Source: Oikopleura dioica (taxonomy: Eukaryota; Chordata; Appendicularia; Copelata; Oikopleuridae). Taken from it: a stretch of DNA of 64,000 nucleotides. Under the pieces are notes generated by a model. That model was not told the DNA's origin, ran no database searches, and saw only the letters and a list, made by a program, of their open reading frames with translations. Both the position numbers and the translations under genes were made by a program. Each line of letters opens with the position of its first letter. The first letter of the stretch is position 1. Positions 34,326 to 43,547 of this stretch are shown one piece after another. The stretch covers positions 8,809,001 to 8,873,000 of the forward strand of contig OU015567.1 of NCBI GenBank assembly GCA_907165135.1, in the 5' to 3' direction.

Positions 34326-35273
34326 CGTAGCATCGGAGTACGCAGAAGCCTCGGATGCGTCAGAGAAGTATTCATCTTCTACTTGAGTAGGGTCTCGGAG
34401 CTGGTAGCTTCCGTCCTCTTCGTCGGAGGGAATTTCTTGGTTGCAGCTTGAGTAGTGGGCGCCATACTGCTGCTGGGATTTCGATGGCTTGGAGCCGACG
34501 TGGCTTCTGCGGCTGCCATTTGATTTTTTGTCTTTATCGCCACGCTTTTTGGAATTGTTGGCGTTTTTGTCGTCTTTGTCGCCCTTATCTGCGTTTTTGT
34601 TCTTCTTTCTGCGGTCGCTGCTGCCGGGACGGCTGTTTCGAGGACTATCTCGAGGACTACCGCGGTGAGCTGCATTGAATCCGCTGTTGGAATGAACTTG
34701 CTGTCGAATTTGCTCAGCACGTGTCGCCAACTGGGCAGGGGAGGTAATTGAGGTGAGTTCGATTGAGATCGCTCTGAAGAGGGACTCGTCTTGTGTGCGC
34801 ACTTCAGTCAGGATCTTCAGGAAATTTATTAATTCTAGGCAATCATCGTAAGAAGGAGCGAAAACCTTTTGCTCCTCGCTACCATTTCGTGAAAGTGAAG
34901 CTCGACGCCTCAACCACTCCTTATGAATAGTAGCGATAGAGGTGAGCGATGCTTCAAGCTCAGATTGGTATTGAGGGAAGCTGGTTTTGTAGCTCTTTCT
35001 CTTGGAGAAAAATTCTTCTAATCGTTGGAAGATGTTGGAATGGCTTCCATATGTCGCGGTTATTGCTTGTTTTAACTCGTCGCTAGTCGTGATGGTTTTA
35101 CCAGCGAGTGTTCGGATGATGGAAGCGGGCAAGCACGGTTGCACGGCATTCCAAATTTCCATGAAGGAGATTGAAGGGCAAGCTCGGCTAATAGCCTTGA
35201 TTTTGGTGAGGAGATTGCTGCAGTCCTCATCAGAGCGTCCGCTGAACTTCAAGCTTGTAATGTAGCTTGTCAT
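34314..35273 (-). CDS. gag: Retrotransposon Gag, second ORF (capsid/nucleocapsid part)
   Basis: 320 codons starting MTSYITSLKFSGRSDEDC, a Ty3-type capsid-like helical region, then a strongly basic Lys/Asp/Ser-rich tail (KKNKNADKGDKDDKN) instead of a CCHC zinc knuckle. Its ATG overlaps the stop of the preceding ORF as ATGA (35273-35270). It ends at TAA 34316-34314 immediately after a slippery heptamer. Confidence 0.8.
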   Translation of the reverse strand: MTSYITSLKFSGRSDEDCSNLLTKIKAISRACPSISFMEIWNAVQPCLPASIIRTLAGKTITTSDELKQAITATYGSHSNIFQRLEEFFSKRKSYKTSFPQYQSELEASLTSIATIHKEWLRRRASLSRNGSEEQKVFAPSYDDCLELINFLKILTEVRTQDESLFRAISIELTSITSPAQLATRAEQIRQQVHSNSGFNAAHRGSPRDSPRNSRPGSSDRRKKNKNADKGDKDDKNANNSKKRGDKDKKSNGSRRSHVGSKPSKSQQQYGAHYSSCNQEIPSDEEDGSYQLRDPTQVEDEYFSDASEASAYSDATSKN

Positions 35274-35599
35274 GAGGAGGCCTCCCGAAATGCGTTTTCG
35301 TTGGACATGGGAGCGTGGACAATTTCGGGCTTGACGTCCGCGGTGGGGTTAGCCAGGTTATATTCGATCACTGCATCTTCGGCAGCTTTCAGATCGTTTT
35401 TGAGCGCTTGATAGTGCGCGTGTTGCGGATCGGATTCTTCGGGTGCGACGGTGAAGCGCTGAATCTGCGTCCGGAGAAGTTTGACTTCGCACAATTTCAT
35501 TCGAAATTCTTCTGCGGTTGTAGTAGTAGTAGACATCGTAGAAGTAGACAGCAGAGAGGGTACCAGAGGTGTCGACTTTGACTCTGTGTACGGGCTCAT
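35270..35599 (-). CDS. gag: Retrotransposon Gag, first ORF
   Basis: 109 aa starting MSPYTESKSTPLVPS and ending FREASS. Ser/Thr-rich N-terminus followed by a helical segment (EEFRMKLCEVKLLRTQIQRF). It is connected to the second gag ORF by a 4-nt ATGA stop-start overlap, an arrangement typical of termination-reinitiation. Whether it is matrix-like or a separate chaperone is unknown. Confidence 0.7.
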   Translation of the reverse strand: MSPYTESKSTPLVPSLLSTSTMSTTTTTAEEFRMKLCEVKLLRTQIQRFTVAPEESDPQHAHYQALKNDLKAAEDAVIEYNLANPTADVKPEIVHAPMSNENAFREASS

Positions 35600-36400
35600 T
35601 TTTATCTATTCTAGTAGAAGCTTTTCACGTGAGTCTCCATTGGTCCGAAAAATTTTCGTCCCCCAGAACGTATTAATATTTTGTCCCCCAGCGGGTAAAT
35701 CCGTTTAAAATTGGGCATATCTAGGTATAATCGGGCAACTGTAACGTAGAATAGCTTTCACTGCCTTCAGCAGGAATATTTTTATTCCGAATCCGCGGAA
35801 AATAGGCGTGTTTGCGTGTACCGAGGGCTTATGTCAATGTTTACTAGAAAAGAATTGTTAAATTTAGATTTATTGAGAAAAATCCCTTTCCTCAAATTAA
35901 TTTTGAAAAATTTCGAAAAATTTAAGCTCGTGTCGATTATTCGCGGTTATTTCGCCTTTTCGGCTTGATTCTGGGCTGTTAAGCATGAAAATAGGCATTT
36001 CTAGCTTAGTTGGGGATTACCGGGTCGTGATTGGCTAATTTGGAAATACTGGTCGCTGATTGGACGAGAGGGAAATTCACGTGCGGCTAGGGGTCCTAAT
36101 CGCCTGAGTATTTCGCCAGTGTTCGCTAACCGCATAACACTACTAGCTAGCTCGCACGTGGGGGCAGTGTCTTTCAGGCGTTCTGATTGGTTGGACTGGG
36201 GCCGCGGGTGTAATTTCATTTTTTGGAAAAAAAATTTCGTTCTGGATGGACTTACCTTTGGAGAGCTCACGTGGTGCGTTTCCTATGGGCTGAACTTCCG
36301 GTACTAGGTTACTGTGAGTTAAGAGTAGATTAAGGGTAGGGTCAGTCGAGGAAACTTCCAAATCCGGAGATTTGAAAATGACCAGGTATCTGACACCATT

Positions 36401-36836
36401 TGTTAGTGTCCGCATAACCGGGGAGCTAGAATATTGTGCCGTTACCGGGTAGAGCTACTCGCCCTTTGCCGAGGAATATAAAACTAGCATCACTAACATT
36501 AATGACCGTCCCTAAAACCGGTCTCTTTTTACTCAATAATAACATAGTAGGGTTCTAGCCCGAGTCTCTATTTTATTATGCACAGCTTCTGTAGTAGGTC
36601 TCTAAGTGCAGTGGCATTTCGCCGATAAAAATGCAGGGAGCTCCGCTTCTTGCGAAGGTGCGTGGATGAGTGAAGAAATCGGCGTCGCTGGCAGTGGGTA
36701 TCTTGAGAGCGTAGGCGGGCGGGGGCCAATCCGCGGTCAAGGAAGATTCACGCGGCAGGCTCGGTGTGAGAGAGTCGGAGGACTCGGAAATGATAGGTGG
36801 AGGACTTTCACACAGGTGGAAATCCGGACACTAATA
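36401..36836 (-). repeat. 5' LTR
   Basis: Same 436 bp as the 3' LTR, same length with no indel and no substitution noticed. Immediately inside it (minus strand, from 36398) is TGGTGTCAGATACCTGG, a primer-binding site whose first nine bases fit the 3' end (CTGACACCA) common in leucine tRNAs. Confidence 0.9.
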
Positions 36837-36840
36837 GTAG

Positions 36841-39625
36841 AGAAATTATTGGCAAATTGTTATTCAAAATCGCCGTTGATTCGGGCCTAGATATCCGATA
36901 TAACAATATTAGTTACGCACTAAATCTTGAAAACATCTTTTGAAATCTTATCTTTTAGACTATTATTTCTAGCAAAATGAATTTGTCGATTTTCGGACGA
37001 TTTCTAATCCATTTGGTTTGAGGAACTCTGAATAGAGTGACGCCAAGGCCGGAAGCGATCTGGATACGTGAGATCCCCTTCCTTGTCAAGATCTGTTTCC
37101 GGAGTGAGCATCATAAAGTCCTTTACTAAAATGGAGATTGAGAAGAGAGAGATCACGTAAAAGGCCAGTGGTTCAAGTTTCAGGTTAGAAAAACTCTTTT
37201 ACCCGGAAAGATACACAGTAAATGCTTCCTTTGAGCATCGTCGAACTAGTCAGAAGTACCAAAGAGTGTATTTTACGAGATTTTTACATTATTTGTCGAT
37301 TTAATAACTTCCCGCTCAGCTGAAAGACCAACATTTAATAGCCCACCCAAGCTTGTTGATGGTTGAAATTTGATTGAGAGAATGCTCTGATTCAGAGTTC
37401 TTTGAATACGATTTTAATCGGTAAATTTTACCGGTTTTGTTTATCAATCATTTTAGGGCGGTTGAAAGGGGTTGCCGTGATTGTATTTCGAATGATGTGA
37501 CCCGTATCGGCCGAGACTCGGAAGTTGGGGTCAGTTATTTGGTCGATTATAAGAGGGCGTAGTCAGCAGCTCGTTTAGGTTCGTTGATTTAGAGATTTGA
37601 GGTAGTAAGCCAGTGCGAAGTGATGAAAAACCCTGCGGGTTGTCTAACTACTCATACTCAGCAAACCCGTACTACAGACAACGTCAAATATCGAGAAATA
37701 CAGATTTTAATTCAATCAAGAGATTCTTTCATCCAGAAGCCCCGCGAAGCTAAGACGGTAATTTCATTTACTCTGGTGAAAGAAAAGAGGCACTTTTGTC
37801 AAAAAAAGTTCAAGAAGAATGTCATAGCTTAGCCCCTTCATTTTTTGACAAGGAAATACGTAGGGGTTTGAACGCAAGGTGCAAAACACCGGCTTGTCTT
37901 GGCATTTACTATGGTATCCTCGCCATAAATACTAATTGTCGGTTTTATTTTTATTGCAGCTCCTCAGATTTTGTAGCGGCCGGTTCAGCTTAAACTCAAC
38001 TTCAAAAGTTGAGAGAAGAGACTTGATGATTTGCAACTAAACATAGACGGTTAGAATTCCAACATTCCAAACATTCTTAATTTTTTTATTTTTTCGACCT
38101 CAAATATCTTAAAACTCGGCATGGTCCTTAGAAGGCTCTTTCAGACAATGCCCTTATGAGTCAGTTTTGGTACCATAAAAATATTCGCGTAGCGCTTCTT
38201 GCACCGCTCTATTACAAATATTGAGCCCCAAGGAATTTCTTTGCAAATTGCAATAGAAATATTTTTCGGCAAAATAACTTACTGAGCGATAATTCCTTCA
38301 AAAAAGAGACTTTCGCTACTCCCTTGAGCCTTTTTTCTGATGGACACATAGCTTGATATACGAGGCTACCTACCACAGAGTCCTTCAAAAGAGAACGAAA
38401 GAGAGAGGTACATTTTACCACCAGCTATTTGATAGAAAGCCATCTTTTTAATTTTAGGTAGGATTAAGGATGTCATAAGTGATTAATTATTCTTGAAAGA
38501 TCAATAAAAAATTCTGCATTTTATTTCCGTTATTGGCATTTTGTCACAAGCGAAATGTTTTACTGACCATTATCTATGATTTTATAATGTCTTAAACTTG
38601 TGACGTCGATTTGCAATTGCAGGAATTTATAGATGTCTTCCACAGATCCTTGCATCGACAGTCCGAGACGATAGGAATGTCTTATTTTTGTCAACCATAT
38701 GATCGAGTTGATAGGAGAAACTGAGAAGAGAGTTCGTATTTTGATGATTAAAGCGATTTACAGCTCAATATTAATATATTCACTAGGGTATATAAGTACG
38801 TTTTCAATAGCGATTTGTTTATGTATAAAGTATCTTAATACTTTTGAAATAAACTATGACAAAATGCATTTTATTATTATCAAGATTTTCAGAATCCTAA
38901 ATTTTCCCACACATGTACCATGGTAGTAGAATCATATTCTATAATGGGCTGCAAGAAAATAAGTAAATCTCATAAATTCTCGATAAACAGAAAAACTTGG
39001 ATTTGAAGTACCCTTCAGTAGTGCAAATCTTCCTCGTGGGTGCTCCCCTTGGCAAAGTTTTCAAGTATTTGCCGTGTCACCTGTCGCCACATTTTTTCAG
39101 CGTTATTATTTGCATTTTCATTTCATCTCATCATCAATTCAATTTTTATTTTTTTTCCTTTCCGATGCTTCTAGATTGACCTGCCTTGCATTTGGTAGAG
39201 AACAGAGGTTATTGAAAATGCAAACAGTTACTGCATTGTAAATTATTATCCGCGATAGTATCCCAAGGGGCCCTCTACGGAGAGGATTACGGCTTTGCTG
39301 ACATTGCTCGAGCGCCGTTTTCGGGTTTTTGAAAAGACTTAGACCAGATCTTAAAATTATTTTTTGTTGAAAAAGGTAGAGACATTAATGAAATGGTTTT
39401 TCCCCAATGACGTGTATTTGATGTCCTGTCTTTTTCTGGACCTTATCGTAGACAATTCACTCACTTTTCCCTCTTTCAAGACGTATATCAGCCCGATAGT
39501 TGGCGTAATTGCAACAAATAAAGTGTAGCTCCATATTTAACCAATTTGGTTTTATTTTTAATAGATCCATTTCAGGAAACGCTACAAAAAATCGACAAAA
39601 GCGCCCAAAATTTTAATAAAAGAAG
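36841..39625. other. Intergenic region with one candidate microRNA
   Basis: About 2.8 kb between the retrotransposon and the convertase gene. Apart from the let-7-like hairpin at about 37592-37660 I see no supported coding exon. Confidence 0.4.
37592..37660 (+). ncRNA. let-7-like microRNA hairpin (candidate)
   Basis: The 5' arm from 37598 reads TGAGGTAGTAAGCCAGTG; its first ten bases equal the start of let-7 (UGAGGUAGUA), including the whole seed. The 3' arm GGGTTGTCTAACTACTCA (37637-37654) pairs with it: TGA/TCA, then a one-base bulge, then GTAGT/ACTAC, AG/CT and CAGT with wobbles, around a loop of about 20 nt. The stem continues outward through GAG (37592-37594) with CTC (37657-37659). let-7 is conserved in bilaterians. 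The mature sequence after base 10 differs from vertebrate let-7, so expression data are needed to accept it. Confidence 0.55.
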
Positions 39626-42237
39626 ATGAAGTCAGCAGTGTTACTGACACTCCTACAAGCGGGCGTGGACTCGCATAGAAAACAGAGAAATAGCAACTGC
39701 CAGTTCGCAGTCAGGATAGAAGATGAGACGACGGCAGATGCAATAGCAGATTTGCTCAATTTGAGAAATGAAGGCATGGGCACACATCAAGGATTTAATT
39801 TGAAGGTCTTTCTATGAGGGGAATCGGCACCAGAATTTAAATTGAAGCTTCTGAAAACGTTTTGTGAATATCATTTTTATTCCATTTTGTGTCCCAAGAA
39901 ATGGTCCAATACTTGAAAACTACTGGCACTTTGTCTGCCACAGTCATCAAAAGCGACTCAGGCGCCGGTCGACAAGTTCAACTTCCATCAATCAATTGGA
40001 AGATTTCAAAAAGGTATCATCCCTTTGGTTTCCTCAAAAATAGTCTTACTCTCATCTATTCAGTTGTCACTGATCGCCGACTTCAGTAGACAAAAAGTCC
40101 TGAAAAGGGTAAAACGGGATCATCGGGAAGAAGAGACTCGAAAAAGCAGTAATAAATCTTCGAGGAGAAGAAACTTTGGCCATGAACTCGCTCGACATAG
40201 GCGGAATAGAGTCTTCTTCGGTGTTCACGGGCCGAGTGACATCCTCTACGATGCGATGTGGTACATCAAGGAAGACTTCAAAAACCGCCAACACACGACA
40301 AATATTCTTCAGTACAACAAGGACAAACACCTGCGGCATATGAACGTTGAGGCAGCGTGGGACCGGGGCTACTCGGGCGCCGGAGTAGTTGTCACGATTT
40401 TGGATGATGGAATTGAAACGGATCATCCGGACCTAAAACGTAATTACGACAAAGATGCCAGTTGGGACATGAATGATGGTGATGACGATCCAATGCTGAG
40501 GTATACTCCTGGAAACACAAACCGGTACAATTATGATAAATTTACAAAATCACCAACAAAAATAGACATGGTACCAGATGCGCTGGAGAAGTCGCTGCAA
40601 CCGCAGATAATGGAATTTGTGTCCCAGGAATCGCCTTCAATGCGAAGATCGGAGGTTCGATTTTGCCTTTTCATCTTTTATTCAAGAATCTAATTAGGAA
40701 TTCGTATGTTGGACGGGGAGGTAACAGATGCTATCGAAGCTCGCTCGCTCAAGTACAGAAATGACTACATCGATATTTATTCGGTCAGCTGGGGCCCCGA
40801 GGATGATGGAAAAACTGTCGATGGTCCGGCTGACTTGACACGATCGGCGTTTAAAAACGGAATTAATCAGGTAATATTTTTAAACAAAACTGGATTGTTG
40901 ATAAATAAGCTCAGGGAAGAAATGGAAAAGGTTCTATCTTCGTCTGGGCATCTGGTAACGGCGGAAAAGACAAGGACAATTGTAATTGCGATGGATACAC
41001 TAACCTACCGTATACTATCGCTGTTTCTTCGACGACGGAGACAGAGAATATTCCTTGGTATTCTGAGCCCTGCGCTTCAACACTGACGACGACTTACAGT
41101 TCGGGGACGAACAGTGAGAAGCAAGTTATAACAACCGACATCAACAAAAGTTGTACAGAGCATCACACGGGTAAATTGACGTCAATTCACTTTAGTAATA
41201 GCTATGTAAATGATTAAGGTACTTCCGGTTCTGCCCCAATCGCAGCTGGAATAATCGCCTTGACTCTGGAAGCCAATCCGAATTTGGGATGGCGAGACGT
41301 TCAGCATATTATTGTGCAGACTTCAAAACCTCAACTTCTCACTGCTCCGGATTGGCGAACAAATGGTGTTGGCAGAGAGGTAAGAGTCGATATTTACAGT
41401 TTCGAATTGTAATTCTGCTCTTTCAAGTATTCTCACCGATATGGTTTTGGGCTGATGAACGCTGGCGCAATGGTCGAATTAGCGGAAACATGGAGAAATG
41501 TTCCTCCCCAGCGCAATTGCATCCGCCAGATTGTCATCAACTCTAAGGGTTCTTCGCTCTATCCAGAAATCACGGAAGCCGACACAAACATTCCCTTCGA
41601 CCGCCCGCTAGAAATCGAATTCAACTTCGACTGTCCCGAAATTGACATGATCGAGCATGTCATGCCCGAAATTTCGCTCAAGTTCAAAATGCGCGGACTG
41701 CTCGCCATGCATCTCATTTCTCCGTCGGGAACGAATTCAACGATTCTGGGGCGAAGAGAGCACGATCAAAATCAACGAGGATTCAGTTCTTTTCAATTTC
41801 TGTCGGTCCATTTTTGGGATGAGGACCCTAATGGGACTTGGAAATTGCAAATTTTCAATACGGAACCAAGAACAAAATTCACAGGTTTTTATTCTCAGAG
41901 AAATTCTGTTCAGGCCAAGAACTTAGACAAAACCTCTTGAAGACATAGAAGAGTACACAACTCACTCTATTTTAACATTCCAATTTTAGGTCAACTAAGA
42001 AAATTCTCATTTCACGTGACAGGCACCTCATCATCACAAGAAAGAGAACCAATGATCCCCCAGAATCAAGATAACGGAGAAAGAACAGTTCAACTGAGAA
42101 ACTCGAAACTTGAATCTGACGATTCGCAAAACACGAAGACCAGTCAAACATCGAGGATAATGACGATGTCTTCCACTTATGCCATTTCATCATCAATAAT
42201 TCTACTCATCCTAAGCTTACTGTCGCTTTTCCTGTAA
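39626..42237 (+). CDS. Furin-like proprotein convertase (PCSK, S8 subtilase)
   Basis: Exons 39626-39801, 39899-40013, 40064-40524, 40566-40654, 40698-40870, 40915-41170, 41219-41379, 41428-41884 and 41990-42237 sum to 712 codons. Signal peptide ([13 protein letters not shown]), prodomain ([15 protein letters not shown]), autocleavage site RVKRD, and the catalytic triad in [13 protein letters not shown] (Asp), [12 protein letters not shown] (His) and [19 protein letters not shown] (Ser), with the oxyanion Asn in WASGNGG. The P domain follows ([31 protein letters not shown]). The protein lacks a Cys-rich domain and ends in a hydrophobic C-terminal tail ([16 protein letters not shown]). Such enzymes cleave precursors after dibasic sites in the trans-Golgi. 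Intron 1 (39802-39898) keeps frame and family length only as GA-AG. AATAAA is at 42383-42388. Confidence 0.9.
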
Positions 42238-42577
42238 CAGCCTGTCAGAAAAAGTTCTATCAGAAAGTCGTGATATGAACGATTTGTATACTCCTGTAAA
42301 TAACTGTACAATACATAACTTGGACGTACCTGGCTACCTCAGCAGAAAGAAAAAATAACAACACTGTAACAAATCAATTGTAAATAAATTGTCAAATAGA
42401 AAAACTTGTCTCCGCGATTAAAATCAAAACTGAGGGAAAGAGTCTGAAAAACAGGCGAAAAGTAACGGCTAGTTGCGCGATTGAAATCTTAGCCGGAGCG
42501 CGAAACCACATCACAATACGCATCACTCCGTAGTTTTGTCACTTCACCGAAAGAGCACCTATTATTCCACTTTCACG

Positions 42578-43313
42578 ATGGCTAGCAAGTTGAAGGAGCG
42601 CCAGTTTAGCTGGCAACCGACTTTGATTGAGGACTGGGGATTGGAAGAAGCGGATGAAGCGAGACCACTAGAGACTACAGAGAGCCCAGATAAGAGCAAC
42701 GAACCGAGCGGAAACGTTAGAAAGAAGAAACTCTCCAATCAATTTGCCTTTGACATGGTAAAATATTCGACTAATAAAGAAAATAAATATTCGTAAAGGA
42801 CATTTCTGAAATTGCGCGACCAGCCGAAGACCCGGAGGAAATCTTCGTCTTCTATGGACCATTGGACGAGTCGGAGTTTGAAACCGGCAGGTCGCTAACT
42901 GCTTGCTCGACTCCACGACCAGCGTCAACCGACGTTGACTGGCCCCCAGCGCCTGCGAGATGGTCTGATAGTAGCAGCCCTCAAGGTAATTTTCCCTCGA
43001 TTTTACCCCGTTTTCAAGATTTTTAGAGCCTACCGGCCTCTCCGCTCCACCTAATAGCTCTGTGTCGAGTTCTGAGATCAACACTGCGGACCTTTTTGCG
43101 TCGTCGCAAGAATCATCGTCGATGGAAGATGAGTCCAACTCGGCCCCCCTCTTTGGAATCAGTGACGTCTCAACGCCAGAAAGTGAGTCCAACTCTGGCC
43201 CCATCGTTGGAATTACTGAGCTCACAACGCCAGAAAGTGAACCAACTAGCGACAATGTTTTCCACCAGAGCAGCCCTGCCCAGAATCAAAAATCGCCCTC
43301 ATACTTTCAGTAA
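42578..43313 (+). CDS. Unrecognised Ser/Pro-rich protein
   Basis: Exons 42578-42757, 42799-42985 and 43027-43313 (217 aa). N-terminus MASKLKERQFSWQPTLIEDW, a basic patch RKKKLSNQFAFDM, then DISEIARPAEDPEEIFVFYG and a long Ser/Thr/Pro/Glu-rich tail. The tail has an internal repeat: ESNSAPLFGISDVSTPESE followed by SNSGPIVGITELTTPESE. Likely disordered; no family recognised. Confidence 0.6.
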
Positions 43314-43547
43314 ATCGCGATCATCCCTTCCACTATTATCAGTTAGTTTCTTATTCCTGCCGTCACATTCTTTATTAATACACTTTCGAAATTCTCGCAA
43401 CTTTGATAGTTTATTAGTACTTTGAAGATAGGAAAAACTTAGTGAACAAGGAGTGGTGTTAATGGAAGCTCGGAGATTTTTTCAATAGTAATAATGGTCA
43501 TGATAAAGTCGAAAATGCAGGATATATGTACAGGAATTTTAAAGACA

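Larger units (their letters stand above)
28571..36836 (-). mobile_element. Full-length Ty3/gypsy LTR retrotransposon, 8.3 kb
   Basis: Two 436-bp LTRs (28571-29006 and 36401-36836) show no difference in my reading. They are flanked by the direct repeat GTAG (28567-28570 and 36837-36840), possibly AGTAG. On the minus strand the order is LTR, primer-binding site, split gag, a -1 frameshift site, protease-RT-RNaseH-integrase, an accessory reading-frame region, a purine tract and LTR. RT before integrase places it in Ty3/gypsy; Tor elements of this type are known from Oikopleura, but I cannot assign a subfamily. Identical LTRs and intact frames indicate a recent, possibly competent insertion. Confidence 0.93.

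Noticed and set aside
37663-37672. AACCCGTA just after the let-7-like hairpin, resembling the start of miR-100/99
   Set aside because: It is only about ten bases from the let-7 3' arm and I find no separate hairpin; its best partner is CGGGTT inside the let-7 hairpin. Likely chance.
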